A stretch of DNA of 64,000 nucleotides from JAQVEM01 sp964616545 (GTDB lineage Bacteria > Actinomycetota > Humimicrobiia > Humimicrobiales > Humimicrobiaceae). The stretch lies in assembly GCA_964616545.1 (NCBI GenBank), contig CAZTUA010000041.1, positions 3,775 through 67,774 on the forward strand, read 5' to 3'. The position numbers were made by a program, and so were the translations under genes. Within the stretch, counting starts at the first letter, position 1. Every line of letters begins with the position of its first letter. This document shows positions 54,254 through 63,615 of this stretch, one piece after another. The notes beneath the pieces are model-generated. The model saw only the letters and a program-made list of their open reading frames with translations. It was not told the DNA's origin and searched no databases.

Positions 54254-55033
54254 TTACCTGTTTTTATCAAATAATATTTTTAATCCCTTAAGCGTTAAAT
54301 CCGGGTCATAAATCTTTATCCATCTGCTTCTGTCAACCATCAGGAACGCAAGGCCTCCGGTGGCAATTACCAGAGGTTTGAAATCCTTATCATTTTTAAC
54401 CTGTTCGTCTATTATCTTATCTATAATAAAATCCACCTGGCCCAGAAATCCGTATAGCACGCCGGAGCGTATGCCATCTCCTGTATTTTTTCCGATTACC
54501 GAACCCGGCCAGTTCAAATCAACCTTGGATAATCTGGCAGCGCTACTGAAAAGCGCTTCTGCCGATATCTCTATACCCGGGGCTATTACTCCCCCTATAT
54601 ATTCTCCTCCGGAAGATAATATATCAAATGTTGTTGCGGTTCCAAAATCCACCACAATCCCAGGGTATCCATGCAGCTCTGCTGCCGCTACTGAATTTGC
54701 AATTCTGTCCGCTCCAATTTCTGCAGGATAATCATAGCTTACGGCAAGGCCGGTTTTTGTATCACTGTTTACAATAAACGGAGCCCCACCAAAATATTTA
54801 CGGCTCATTCTTATAATCTCATCAAGTATTCCCGGAACAACACATGAAATTGCAACATCTTTTACATCTGCAGGGTTAAATTTAGAATTCCTTAAAAAAT
54901 TAAAAACCGAAGAAGCCAGTTCGTCCTCGGTCTCATATTCCGGGGTAACCATTCTCCAGGAAGCAGCTATTTTATCTCCTTTAAAAAGCCCTATTATCGT
55001 CTGCGTGTTTCCGATATCTATTGCAAGAAGCAT
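54254..55033 (-). CDS. coaX: type III pantothenate kinase
   Basis: A 259-residue CoaX: MLLAIDIGNTQTIIGLFKGD (ATP phosphate loop), GADRIANSVAAAELHG, VVDFGTATTFDIL and GGVIAPGIEISAEALF. It phosphorylates pantothenate in the first step of CoA synthesis, with ATP and a monovalent cation. GAGGTAAA precedes ATG 55033. The Dus gene follows 30 bases after the stop, as is common in bacteria. Confidence 0.95.
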   Translation of the reverse strand: MLLAIDIGNTQTIIGLFKGDKIAASWRMVTPEYETEDELASSVFNFLRNSKFNPADVKDVAISCVVPGILDEIIRMSRKYFGGAPFIVNSDTKTGLAVSYDYPAEIGADRIANSVAAAELHGYPGIVVDFGTATTFDILSSGGEYIGGVIAPGIEISAEALFSSAARLSKVDLNWPGSVIGKNTGDGIRSGVLYGFLGQVDFIIDKIIDEQVKNDKDFKPLVIATGGLAFLMVDRSRWIKIYDPDLTLKGLKILFDKNR

Positions 55034-55100
55034 ATTTACCTCTATCTGTAAATTTAAGTAACTAAATTGTGTTTGATTTTACATTAAATGCGGCCAAATA

Positions 55101-55122
55101 AAAAGATTTGAAGGAAACTTCA
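55101..55122 (-). terminator. weak terminator after tadC of locus B
   Basis: A short stem TGAAG-GAAA-CTTCA (55109-55122) followed on the minus strand by AATCTTTTTATTT. The stem is only 5 bp, so efficiency would be low. Confidence 0.35.
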
Positions 55123-55186
55123 GGCCGGCTGTCATTTTATATATGTAAGGATTATCTTCTTAAAGATTATTTTAAACAGACCGGAC

Positions 55187-56161
55187 TTATTTTAAGAAAC
55201 CTATAAAGCCTTCATATATCATTATTATAGCGGGGCCGATAATAATAGCCAGGAGCGCAGGCACCAGGCAGATAATTAAAGGCAGGGCCAGTTTAACAGG
55301 TGCTTTTATCCCGGCTTCCTCGGCTCTAATGCTTCTTCTGTTTCTGATTTCTGAAGCCTGGATCTTTAAAATCTTTCCTATTGAAATTCCAAGAATTTCA
55401 GCCTGGATTACTGATGTAACGAAAGAATCGAGATCTGGCACGCTTGTCCTTTTAACCAGATTATGGAATGCTTCCCTCCTTGTAAGGCCTATATTCATTT
55501 CTTTTAGCATTTTATTAAATTCCTCGCCGAGGGGGCCCTTTATATTCCCCGCCACTCTGGTCAGGGCAGCATCAAAACCCATGCCGGCCTCAACAGTTAT
55601 GGTTAACATGTCAAGAGCATTCGGAAGCATCCTTCTTATTTCCTCCTGCCTTTTTTCAATCTTACTGCGTAAAAATACATCGGGTAAAAGATAGAAAAGA
55701 GGTATCAATATGAGTAATGCAATAATCAGCAGAGGTGTAAGGTCCAGAAATACAAAAAGCAATATAAAAATTATTAAAAACAAAACTGCAGACAAAAATT
55801 TAATCATAAGATAAACATTAACGCTTAGCTTTTCCAGGATTCCAGCCAGTTCAAGTTTTTGCCTTGTGGATTCTACAACACCCCTGGGGCTGAGTTTCCT
55901 TATAAATGAAGCAGCTTTATTAAGAAGAGGCATGATAACCCTCTCGGAAAAAGGAGGTATTTCAATTTCTTCTTCTTTCTCAGTACTGTAATATGCCAGT
56001 CTGCTCTTAACTGTACGCCGCCTGGTTTTTCTGGCTATTACAATCAAACCTATTGATAATACCAGCAGGAAGACAGATGCAAAAGATACTCCCATTATTA
56101 TGTATATGGAATACGCTGAGTATATCGACTGTATCGAACTAATTATTGAATTTAATGACAT
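55187..56161 (-). CDS. tadC: TadC-like type II secretion F-domain protein (locus B)
   Basis: A 324-residue platform protein: MLPNALDMLTITVEAGMGFD, GPLGEEFNKMLKEMNIGLTR, REAFHNLVKRTSVPDLDSFV and EILGISIGKILKIQASEIRN, with four membrane segments. It pairs with the interrupted VWA-TadB protein encoded just upstream. It is the last gene of the locus B unit. Confidence 0.92.
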   Translation of the reverse strand: MSLNSIISSIQSIYSAYSIYIIMGVSFASVFLLVLSIGLIVIARKTRRRTVKSRLAYYSTEKEEEIEIPPFSERVIMPLLNKAASFIRKLSPRGVVESTRQKLELAGILEKLSVNVYLMIKFLSAVLFLIIFILLFVFLDLTPLLIIALLILIPLFYLLPDVFLRSKIEKRQEEIRRMLPNALDMLTITVEAGMGFDAALTRVAGNIKGPLGEEFNKMLKEMNIGLTRREAFHNLVKRTSVPDLDSFVTSVIQAEILGISIGKILKIQASEIRNRRSIRAEEAGIKAPVKLALPLIICLVPALLAIIIGPAIIMIYEGFIGFLK

Positions 56162-56187
56162 CCCGTATAATCACCGTCCTGTATATA

Positions 56188-56601
56188 TTAATACTTTATC
56201 TGAATAATTTTTATAATCCAGACTATACCTGTAACCATCAACACTCCTGATATAAGCATCATTATCATTCCCGGCAGTGTCGTATATAGCAAACTAATAT
56301 ACTCTCTGCTTATAAAAAACATCAGCATTGCAATTACAAAAGGCAGGGCGATAAGTATAAGTGCCGATAGTCTTCCTTCCGATGTAAGAGCGTTGATACG
56401 GTTCATCACCCTGTCTCTTTCTCTTATGGTATTTGATATGGTTTCCATCAATTCTGCAAGATTCCCCCCGACCTCTCTCTGGACATTTACAGCCGTAACT
56501 GTCCATTCAAAATATTCACTTTTAATTCTTTCAGAGGTATTTTCCAGCGCTTCGCTTTCAGGTATGCCCATCCTTATCTCATTTAAAATCCTTCTGAATT
56601 C
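56188..56601 (-). pseudogene. C-terminal part of VWA-TadB, separated by an in-frame TAG
   Basis: After the TAG at 56602-56604 the same frame continues for 138 codons to a stop at 56188. It encodes EFRRILNEIRMGIPESEALE and then VNVQREVGGNLAELMETISN and a C-terminal membrane pair, exactly the second half of a T2SSF domain. The first internal ATG is at 56571 with AGAAGGAT about 20 bases upstream, so reinitiation is conceivable. The halves match without any frameshift, so a single nucleotide change at a GAG or GAA codon would explain the break. Confidence 0.8.
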
Positions 56602-58188
56602 CTAGGAAATAGGAGGCTTTGACTCTTCCACCACCATGCTCATAGCCTGACTAAAGCTGTATCCTGCCTTTAGCGAACCGCTTATCAGCTGAAGCGCATC
56701 AGGAAGCTGCGCGTGAAAATTTTTCAGCCTTTTTGCTGTTTTAATATTTAAAAATAAAAAAGGACTTATTACCGCTATAAGTATAACCAGAATAGTTAAA
56801 ATGATGTTTCTGCCAAAATAGTGAACAAGTAAAGTAATAATTAATGCTCCTGTTACATGAAGGGTTATAAACTCTGAAGCTCTTATTTTCATGCCTGCTC
56901 TATCCAGTTTTAAGTCAAAGAATTCAATAAAGCCCCTTCTTGAGGCAATCCTGGATACCACACTTATTATCCAGCCTGTAAAACCTTTTCTTTCCTCTTC
57001 ACTTTCACCCTCTTCTTCCCCGGTTCCCCCACCTTCGGTTTTAAATCCATATGATTTTGCTTTTTCCTTAAGAGTTTTCCTGCGGGCCGGCATAAAAAGG
57101 ACAAACGAGTAAAGAAGAAGTGTGACTGACACAAAAATAAGTGCCAGCAGGGCCGGTCTTGCCCAGGGTGTATCAAATAGGGTAATGAAAAAATAATTTC
57201 CTGGATCAATTGCAAGGGTTCTCGGTGCGGGTGAATAGTAGGGATTCTCATAAGTTACCGCAGTTGAGCCTGAAAGTTCCATTTTTTTTACATTTACGCT
57301 TATCTCTATATCTTCAGCAGCCGGCCAGAGACTTGTATAGGATATCCTGTACTGGCCTATTATCCTTTTAGAAATACTTTTATAAAGCCCCTGCAGTTCT
57401 TTAGAATCCACGGTCGAAAGTATCTCACCGCCGGTGCTTTCCGAAATATCCTCTATGGCCTCCGGGTCAAACTCCGGTGTGATAAGAGCTATAGAATATA
57501 TGCTTATTTTTTCCTGAAGAGCTTTTTTTATTACCTCATCCCTGGTGTGCCTGCTTGCAGTATCCCCCCCGTCAGATAATACTATCAGATATTTATGTTT
57601 TATATCGCCGGCACTCCTGAATAATTCAGAGGCTGCATAAATCCCATCAAATAAAGAGGTCTCCCCGTGCACCTCTATTTCAGATATTGAATCCCGCAAT
57701 TGTTCGCGGTCCGTTGTAAAATCCGAGTGGACAGTTACATTATCCGCAAAGCTTACCACTGCAACTTTATCCATGCTTCTCATTTCACTTAAGAAAAAGG
57801 AGGCGGAATTCAGTGCATCCGCTATAGGCTCTCCCCTCATGCTCCCGCTTGCATCCAGCACCAGAACCACTCCAATAGGGTCGGGTATTTCATCCATCCC
57901 CTTAACAGAAAGATTGGTTACAGTTTCGCCATTTTCAAGTACAAGAAAATCTTCTTCACCTAAATCCAGGTATTCCAGCTCTGAATCTTCCTTAAAATTA
58001 ATGTAAATTTCTATCCCGGGGTAACTATCAAAATCAATTTTATTTATAATGATGTCATCTGCTTCCTGGGCATGGACAGAAAACGGGAAAATAAAAAGTA
58101 CAGGGCAAACGATAAGCAGAATTGCAATACTTAAAAGTAAATATCTTAGTTTTCTTATTATATTTATTAATTTAAAGGATTCACACAT
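56602..58188 (-). CDS. VWA-domain/TadB fusion protein, truncated by in-frame TAG (locus B)
   Basis: A 528-residue frame. A signal peptide (residues 14-40, ending VHAQ) precedes a von Willebrand A domain (about 105-295) with the MIDAS residues in VLVLDASGSMRG, GETSLFD and VLSDGGDTASR. A membrane helix follows near residue 330. From about 405 the TadB part starts (FIEFFDLKLDRAG) and includes LPDALQLISGSLKAGYSFSQ. Translation stops at TAG 56602-56604 after EESKPPIS, where relatives continue with Glu-Glu-Phe. Read through, the protein would be about 666 residues with a complete F-domain. The VWA domain would face outward and could contact pilus or surface partners. Confidence 0.85.
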   Translation of the reverse strand: MCESFKLINIIRKLRYLLLSIAILLIVCPVLFIFPFSVHAQEADDIIINKIDFDSYPGIEIYINFKEDSELEYLDLGEEDFLVLENGETVTNLSVKGMDEIPDPIGVVLVLDASGSMRGEPIADALNSASFFLSEMRSMDKVAVVSFADNVTVHSDFTTDREQLRDSISEIEVHGETSLFDGIYAASELFRSAGDIKHKYLIVLSDGGDTASRHTRDEVIKKALQEKISIYSIALITPEFDPEAIEDISESTGGEILSTVDSKELQGLYKSISKRIIGQYRISYTSLWPAAEDIEISVNVKKMELSGSTAVTYENPYYSPAPRTLAIDPGNYFFITLFDTPWARPALLALIFVSVTLLLYSFVLFMPARRKTLKEKAKSYGFKTEGGGTGEEEGESEEERKGFTGWIISVVSRIASRRGFIEFFDLKLDRAGMKIRASEFITLHVTGALIITLLVHYFGRNIILTILVILIAVISPFLFLNIKTAKRLKNFHAQLPDALQLISGSLKAGYSFSQAMSMVVEESKPPIS

Positions 58189-58315
58189 TTTTTCAGGTAA
58201 TATTTACAATAAATAATTTTATGGTTCTTGCTGCCCTTTATGCATTTTTATTTAAAATGTTTCTATATCTATTTTTAATCTGCAGCTTTTATTGCTATTT
58301 TAATTATCTTTTAAA

Positions 58316-59668
58316 CTAGAGCTCCTTTTCAAATATTCCGTCTGGAAAATCAATTCCCATATTCTGAAGCCTGGGCACAAATTGAGGCCTGAGCCCTGTT
58401 GACTTAATTCTTCCCTTGAATTTACCTTCTTCGTTAACTCCCATATAATCAAACAGGAATAAATCCTGTAACGTAATTACATCGCCTTCCATTCCCTGGA
58501 CTTCTGATACCTTCGTGAATCTTCTCGTTCCGTCTTTCAGGCGGCTCATGTGGACTATAAGGTTGACTGCCGATGTAATCTGCTCTCTTATTGCTTTAAC
58601 CGGAATATCCACTCCTGCCATCAGTACCATAGTTTCCAGCCGTGACAGGACATCGCGCGGCGAGTTTGCGTGGACTGTGCTGAGGCTCCCATCATGGCCC
58701 GTATTCATTGCCTGAAGCATATCAAGAGCTTCACCGCCTCTGACTTCTCCCACAATTATACGGTCGGGTCTCATACGAAGGGCATTTCTAACAAGGTCCC
58801 TTATTGTTACTTCTCCCTTTCCTTCAATATTGGGAGGTCTTGATTCCAGACGTATAACATGTTCCTGGTTCAGCTTGAGCTCCGCCGCATCTTCAATGGT
58901 TATGATTCTTTCATCATTTGGGATAAAAGATGATAATACATTCAATGTTGTAGTTTTACCGGTACCTGTCCCGCCGGAACAGATTATATTCAGCTTACCC
59001 ATGATGCAGGCTTCCAGAAAATCAGCCACTTTCTTTGTGCATGTGCCCATGCCCACAAGGTCTTCTATGGTAAACGGGTCAGCAGAAAATTTCCTTATTG
59101 TCAGTACCGGACCATTTAAAACAAGAGGATGGATAATAACATTTACCCTTGAACCATCAGGAAGTCTTGCGTCAACATAAGGAGAGGATTCGTCCACCCT
59201 TCTTCCGACCTTGCTTACGATTTTATTTACAATCTGCATTAAATGAGATTCATCCAGGAATGTCTTATTTGTACGATAAATCTTACCGGACTTTTCCACA
59301 TATATTCTTTTTGGGTTATTAACCATTACCTCGGTTACTTCTTTATCCCTTAAAAATTCCTCTATGGGTCCGTAACCTATAACATCGTTTATAAAATCCT
59401 CTATTACAATGCTTTTCTCTATGCCGGTCAGAGGATAATTCTTCTCTGTTATTATTCTCTGAACCTCTCCTCTTACCCTGAGACTTAACTCTGCATCACT
59501 GACATTTTTCCTGTATATAAAATCTGAAAGCCTATTTATTAATTCCTGGTGTATCTCTTTTTTTATTTTGTTTATCTGGGCAGAACGCGCAGTCCTGGGT
59601 TCGTCATCCCTCAGAGGGGGGCTGCCTGACAGGCCGTTCATTTTTTTAAGTTTTTCCTCCAGATCCAT
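58316..59668 (-). CDS. tadA: TadA/CpaF-family pilus assembly ATPase (locus B)
   Basis: A 450-residue secretion ATPase: Walker A GGTGTGKTTTLN, Asp box IITIEDAAELKLNQEH, RPPNIEGKGEVTIRDLVRNA, LRMRPDRIIVGEVRGGEALD and TGHDGSLSTVHANSPRDVLS. It powers Flp export and assembly. The P-loop is canonical, unlike locus A. AAGGATA precedes ATG 59668 with rather long spacing. It lies between tadZ and the VWA-tadB gene. Confidence 0.97.
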   Translation of the reverse strand: MDLEEKLKKMNGLSGSPPLRDDEPRTARSAQINKIKKEIHQELINRLSDFIYRKNVSDAELSLRVRGEVQRIITEKNYPLTGIEKSIVIEDFINDVIGYGPIEEFLRDKEVTEVMVNNPKRIYVEKSGKIYRTNKTFLDESHLMQIVNKIVSKVGRRVDESSPYVDARLPDGSRVNVIIHPLVLNGPVLTIRKFSADPFTIEDLVGMGTCTKKVADFLEACIMGKLNIICSGGTGTGKTTTLNVLSSFIPNDERIITIEDAAELKLNQEHVIRLESRPPNIEGKGEVTIRDLVRNALRMRPDRIIVGEVRGGEALDMLQAMNTGHDGSLSTVHANSPRDVLSRLETMVLMAGVDIPVKAIREQITSAVNLIVHMSRLKDGTRRFTKVSEVQGMEGDVITLQDLFLFDYMGVNEEGKFKGRIKSTGLRPQFVPRLQNMGIDFPDGIFEKEL

Positions 59669-59720
59669 TTATGGTCACTATCCTTTTATTTATATACCGG
59701 CTAATAAATGACATTTTACT

Positions 59721-60869
59721 TTAACTTTTATTTTTTCTTCCGGGCTCTGATATAATTTTTATCAGCCTCTGTATGCTTCTGGCTACCGAAGAACGCGGTG
59801 CGTCCAGAATCACCGGGACTCCCTTATTAACTGATATGGGTACTATTCTGTCGCTCGGAATTGCAACATCTATTTTTCTCTGAATGGTTTCTTCAATCTC
59901 TTCCAGAGTTATACCAACCTTGCTGTCCGCACGGTTAAGAATTACATATATGTTTTCTTCTGGGAAATTCACTTTCTTTAATATCTGCAGGGAGATTTTT
60001 AAGTTTTTTATACTCGGTGCATCCTTGCTGGTAATAATGCACAGATAATCCGTTTCCCTGAAAATATTTAATATATCATCGGAAAAATATGATGATGTAT
60101 CCACCACAGTATAGTCGCTCAACTTTGACAGATTTTCCAGGATTTTTATGGTGATGTCACTGTTTATCCCGGTGCTCTCTGAAATATCCAGAGGAGCGGG
60201 AAGTACCATTAGGCCAGTGCTGTGAGTGGTAAGAAAACCATCCAGTACCTTGGGGTCAAGCTGCTCGATTACCGGCAGGATATCATAAACAGAGTATTTT
60301 GGGTCAAGGTTTAACATCAGGGCTATATCACCAAATTGATAATTGGTATCAAAAAGAGTAACCCTTTTCTTTATATGGTTTATAAGGCCCACTGCAAGAT
60401 TAACGGCAAGAAAAGATTTTCCCACTCCGCCCTTGGTACCAAAAATAGTTATTCTTTTAGGTGCTGTTCCTTTATCCCGGGCATCTGTTACAAGATTCAT
60501 TTTGGCCCTTTCAATGGTTTCTTTTATATCACTGTAGCTAAATGGGATTTCCAGGACATCATGCACATTAAGTTTTATGGCTTTTTTCAAAAGTCCTGCA
60601 GACATTTCCCTTACCAGAAGGATTATCCTTGCAAAATAGAGGCTTGACTGGTAAGTTTTTAAAAGATCCTCAATATCTTCCAGCCCGTACGTGGGACCAA
60701 CCCATATCAGGCATGGCTTTCTATCATTTAGCAATATCTCCAGGTCATTAAGATCCGTACCTGTTCTTATAACATCCAGTTCGGGAAATTTTTCCAGCAG
60801 GTATTTTACCTTGTCTGTATTGTTTACCTGCTTATCAATTATAGCTATTGGTATTCTGACCATATCCAT
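59721..60869 (-). CDS. CpaE/TadZ-like ATPase with receiver-like N-terminal domain (locus B)
   Basis: A 382-residue protein. Residues 1-125 form a receiver-like (pseudo-CheY) domain: IPIAIIDKQVNNTDKVKYLL, CLIWVGPTYG, FARIILLVREMSAGLLKKAI. Then a MinD/ParA domain with the canonical deviant Walker A ITIFGTKGGVGKSFLAVNLA, RVTLFDTNYQFGDIALML and YTVVDTSSYFSDD. CpaE/TadZ proteins localise the Tad machine and use ATP. The phospho-acceptor Asp is not convincing, so the N-terminal domain is probably a contact domain. Confidence 0.92.
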   Translation of the reverse strand: MDMVRIPIAIIDKQVNNTDKVKYLLEKFPELDVIRTGTDLNDLEILLNDRKPCLIWVGPTYGLEDIEDLLKTYQSSLYFARIILLVREMSAGLLKKAIKLNVHDVLEIPFSYSDIKETIERAKMNLVTDARDKGTAPKRITIFGTKGGVGKSFLAVNLAVGLINHIKKRVTLFDTNYQFGDIALMLNLDPKYSVYDILPVIEQLDPKVLDGFLTTHSTGLMVLPAPLDISESTGINSDITIKILENLSKLSDYTVVDTSSYFSDDILNIFRETDYLCIITSKDAPSIKNLKISLQILKKVNFPEENIYVILNRADSKVGITLEEIEETIQRKIDVAIPSDRIVPISVNKGVPVILDAPRSSVARSIQRLIKIISEPGRKNKS

Positions 60870-60901
60870 TTTTTTATTACTTTTTTCTCTATCTTTTATT
60901 A

Positions 60902-61768
60902 TTAGTTAAAAATATTGTCAAGTGTCGCGCCGGGTGTTTCTTCCTCTTCAATTCCATCAACAGGAACAAGAGCAAGCCAGACGCTTCCCATTTCCTCACT
61001 GAATACAAGCTTCTCTGAATCTTCCGGAGTTACGGCTACCGTTATTACCTTTACTTCGGCTGACCCTGTATCACTCCCGGTTTGAGTTCCCAGAAAGCCG
61101 CTTTCTTGCGTTGCTCCCCCTGTCTGCACCCTGGTTCCAATATATAAAACTTCTACGTTCCACAGAAGGGTCCTTGTTATTTCCCTATCAATTTTTATTC
61201 CTTCATCAGACGCACCTGGAACAGTTTTCTCTACAACCGGCACTTCGCCTTCTGCCTCTGCTCCTTCCAATTGGGCTGCCGGGGCAGCTGCAGAATCTTC
61301 TCCTGCATCCCCGGGGAAGAATGTCACTATGACATTGACCCTGTCGCCGACATCTATAAGTTTTGAAACCCCTACAATTTCGTTAACCGGTATGGATACG
61401 GCTAACATTCCATCCGGTATGATGAATACCAGCCCCATATCCTCGGGCCTGGCAAATTTGGTTGTGGTAATCTGCTCGCCTTTGTTAATATGGTTTGCCG
61501 CTACATATCCCCTGTAATCTTCCAGGGATGTTAAAACCCCTTCCGCAAGATATTTTCTCGGTACACCCGAGGTTGTCACCATGTTACGCTCAATCAGAGT
61601 TTCTACAGGTGTTTTTCCAGGTATGTTCTGTGCTGCCACCAGTACCTCAACTTTTTCAATCTCTTCTTCTACCGACGCTCTTACACTATTAACATAAGCA
61701 ATTACTCCGAATACCGCAGCTGCTCCCAGTATTAGTGCTAAAATAAGTAATACAATTTTTAATTTCAT
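60902..61768 (-). CDS. cpaB: CpaB/RcpC-like SAF-domain pilus assembly protein (locus B)
   Basis: A 288-residue protein with an N-terminal membrane helix (LKIVLLILALILGAAAVFGV), an SAF domain (EVLVAAQNIPGKTPVETLIE, VAANHINKGEQITTTKFARP) and RcpC core DGMLAVSIPVNEIVGVSKLI, DVGDRVNVIVTFFPGD. A long Ala/Glu-rich insert follows (residues about 158-195). AAGGAAAC precedes ATG 61768. Confidence 0.93.
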   Translation of the reverse strand: MKLKIVLLILALILGAAAVFGVIAYVNSVRASVEEEIEKVEVLVAAQNIPGKTPVETLIERNMVTTSGVPRKYLAEGVLTSLEDYRGYVAANHINKGEQITTTKFARPEDMGLVFIIPDGMLAVSIPVNEIVGVSKLIDVGDRVNVIVTFFPGDAGEDSAAAPAAQLEGAEAEGEVPVVEKTVPGASDEGIKIDREITRTLLWNVEVLYIGTRVQTGGATQESGFLGTQTGSDTGSAEVKVITVAVTPEDSEKLVFSEEMGSVWLALVPVDGIEEEETPGATLDNIFN

Positions 61769-61824
61769 ATTGTTTCCTTAACATTTTATTATATAAATAT
61801 TATAAAACATTTTTAATGTTTTTT

Positions 61825-62916
61825 CTATCTAATTAGTCTAATAACTCTTAAACCCACTTCTCCAGCAGGGCCGATCTCTTCGCTCTCATTAATTATAAGA
61901 GCCTGATGGATAAATCTTCCGATAACCTGTGCATTTGAACCATGGCCATGTCCATGTCCGTGTCCGTGTCCCGGTCCCGATTCATCTATTTCTGTGATAA
62001 TAAAAGGAGCAAACGCAACTATATCTACCCATACTTCAGGCCAGTCCTCTGGATGTTCTTCCCACCACTCCTGCAATTCAGTATCGTAAATCAGAGGTAC
62101 TATCACAAACTGGTCATCATTTTCAGCAAGTTTTATTATACCCCCATCACCATACCGTATTAACTCATTAAAACCATCCCAGGTATCTATTCTTTCATTC
62201 ACTGCATTTATTGTCTGCGCTATATTAATATCACGGGTATAAATAGAATCCCCTGCTTCCAGAGGCTCCTGATAACCATCAATAATCCTGTTTCTATACC
62301 TCTGGTTCCACTGACCGGGATGGCTGGTTGTATCCCAGGCAATAAAATCTGTATCTTCCAGTTCTCCGCTTATCACCATCTCTTCACCCGCCACGCTGCC
62401 CAGCCAGTTCTCCCAGTCTTCTCCTTCAGGTATAACTGCTGCCCAGGGGACCAGACCATATACCTGAATTGGCTTACCTGCCATAGCTTTTGCTCCTGCG
62501 CTAATACTGGCCTTATCCTTCCCGAATATTTTTGCAAAATATAATGGGGCTTCCCTATTGGATAGCGTCACCGTTATAGTATCATTTGGAGATAAAGTTG
62601 AGCTGATTTCTACTTCTTCTGATGTGTAATCCCTGCAGTTATAAGAAATATCCACATTGTTTCTCTGTGCATAATCAACTGCCGCAGCAACGGCATATTC
62701 CCGGCTTTCGGGAAGTTCCTGAGCGCCTGCAAGAGCAGCAGAGTCAGCAACAGTCTGGTAAAAACCTCTTTTCTGGTACAGGGAACCTGCGTCCACAGTA
62801 AGAGCAGTTATTCCCAGCAGGCATGTAAGAAACAGGACAGTTGCTACTACTATCTGCCCTTTCTGCGGGAGGAGTTTTTTAAAAATGATTTTTTTATAAT
62901 TTTTATAACCGGTCAT
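61825..62916 (-). CDS. TadG-like pilus protein with Gly-His repeat (locus B)
   Basis: A 363-residue protein: an N-terminal membrane helix (GQIVVATVLFLTCLLGITAL), followed by TVDAGSLYQKRGFYQTVADS and AALAGAQELPESREYAVAAA, the signature of Tad-associated TadG-like proteins. A large extracellular domain rich in Trp and Asp follows. A GPGHGHGHGHGHGSN repeat near residue 325 is encoded by near-identical 6-base units. The repeat may bind metal such as Ni or Zn, which is inference. It lies between tadE and cpaB. Confidence 0.88.
   Translation of the reverse strand: MTGYKNYKKIIFKKLLPQKGQIVVATVLFLTCLLGITALTVDAGSLYQKRGFYQTVADSAALAGAQELPESREYAVAAAVDYAQRNNVDISYNCRDYTSEEVEISSTLSPNDTITVTLSNREAPLYFAKIFGKDKASISAGAKAMAGKPIQVYGLVPWAAVIPEGEDWENWLGSVAGEEMVISGELEDTDFIAWDTTSHPGQWNQRYRNRIIDGYQEPLEAGDSIYTRDINIAQTINAVNERIDTWDGFNELIRYGDGGIIKLAENDDQFVIVPLIYDTELQEWWEEHPEDWPEVWVDIVAFAPFIITEIDESGPGHGHGHGHGHGSNAQVIGRFIHQALIINESEEIGPAGEVGLRVIRLIR
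61941..61970 (-). repeat. six-base coding repeat for Gly-His
   Basis: About five units of CCATGT or CCGTGT (plus strand) encode the Gly-His run of the TadG-like protein. Unit gain or loss would keep the frame, so it could vary length between strains without breaking the gene. Confidence 0.6.
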
Positions 62917-63035
62917 TTTCTTATTAAAAATTTTATATCAGAAACTGTCCTATTATAACTTATGGTTTCGTCATCCTGTACTAAATATGCGCTGCGTAAT
63001 TCTTTAAACCTTAAAATAAAAAGCATGCAGCCAGC

Positions 63036-63437
63036 TTACTGCTCTCTTCTCATTGCTGCACTGGCAGTTAGCTCAACCGGTCCCCATCTTCCTGCCATTG
63101 GTATATCTATAAAAAAGATTTCTCCTTTTAATGTTACTTCAACCGGGCTGCCTATCCTTGTACCTTCCGGACTTTCAACATCTATTGTTTCGATTTCAAC
63201 TGCGGGAGAGCTGTTTCTTACCCTCTGCTCGAAATCGGCAGGGTCTTCCTCGTAGAGTCCCACCGCCGCAAGCCTTGCCCCTTCCCTTGCCGCATGGGTA
63301 AGCGAGACATATTTGCTAAAAGCAAGCCCGAACTGAAAGATGGCAAATAAAAGCATAATAAGTATCGGGAAAACGAGTACGAATTCTACCGCACTTGCAC
63401 CTTTATCGCTCTGGAATTTTTTTCTGTAGCTTTTCAT
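63036..63437 (-). CDS. tadE: TadE-like pseudopilin (locus B)
   Basis: A 133-residue class IVb pseudopilin: leader MKSYRKKFQSDKG, then ASAVEFVLVFPILIMLLFAI with Glu at +5, followed by LTHAAREGARLAAVGLYEED. It is expected to be processed by a prepilin peptidase and to assist Flp assembly. It ends 119 bases before the TadG-like gene. A stable hairpin separates it from the pilin gene upstream. Confidence 0.93.
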   Translation of the reverse strand: MKSYRKKFQSDKGASAVEFVLVFPILIMLLFAIFQFGLAFSKYVSLTHAAREGARLAAVGLYEEDPADFEQRVRNSSPAVEIETIDVESPEGTRIGSPVEVTLKGEIFFIDIPMAGRWGPVELTASAAMRREQ

Positions 63438-63486
63438 TTTAATATGTAAAAATTAAATACTTAAAAACATTTATAGTATCATAAAT

Positions 63487-63524
63487 TAATTATACCCAAT
63501 AATTTAACTTATTGGGTATAATTA
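63487..63524 (-). terminator. long hairpin between flp and tadE (locus B)
   Basis: A perfect 16-bp inverted repeat (63487-63502 and 63509-63524) with the 6-base loop TTTAAC. The T-run is on the plus-strand side (ATTTTTATTTT), so on the minus (transcribed) strand it looks like an mRNA-protecting or partial terminator stem. It would let pilin mRNA exceed that of the assembly genes. Confidence 0.65.
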
Positions 63525-63615
63525 ATTTTTATTTTCAGATTCCACCGATTTTTAAACCACTGGAACCTGCTCTCAACTGTAAGACGCCTTTAGATTACTT
63601 TAATAATTTTCAGAC

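Noticed and set aside
56602..56604. UAG recoding (for example pyrrolysine or a variant code) as the explanation of the VWA-TadB stop.
   Set aside because: Several neighbouring genes end in TAG (purM at 23144, the small gene at 31124, the methyltransferase at 33183), and no pyl genes are present. A general reassignment of UAG is unlikely.
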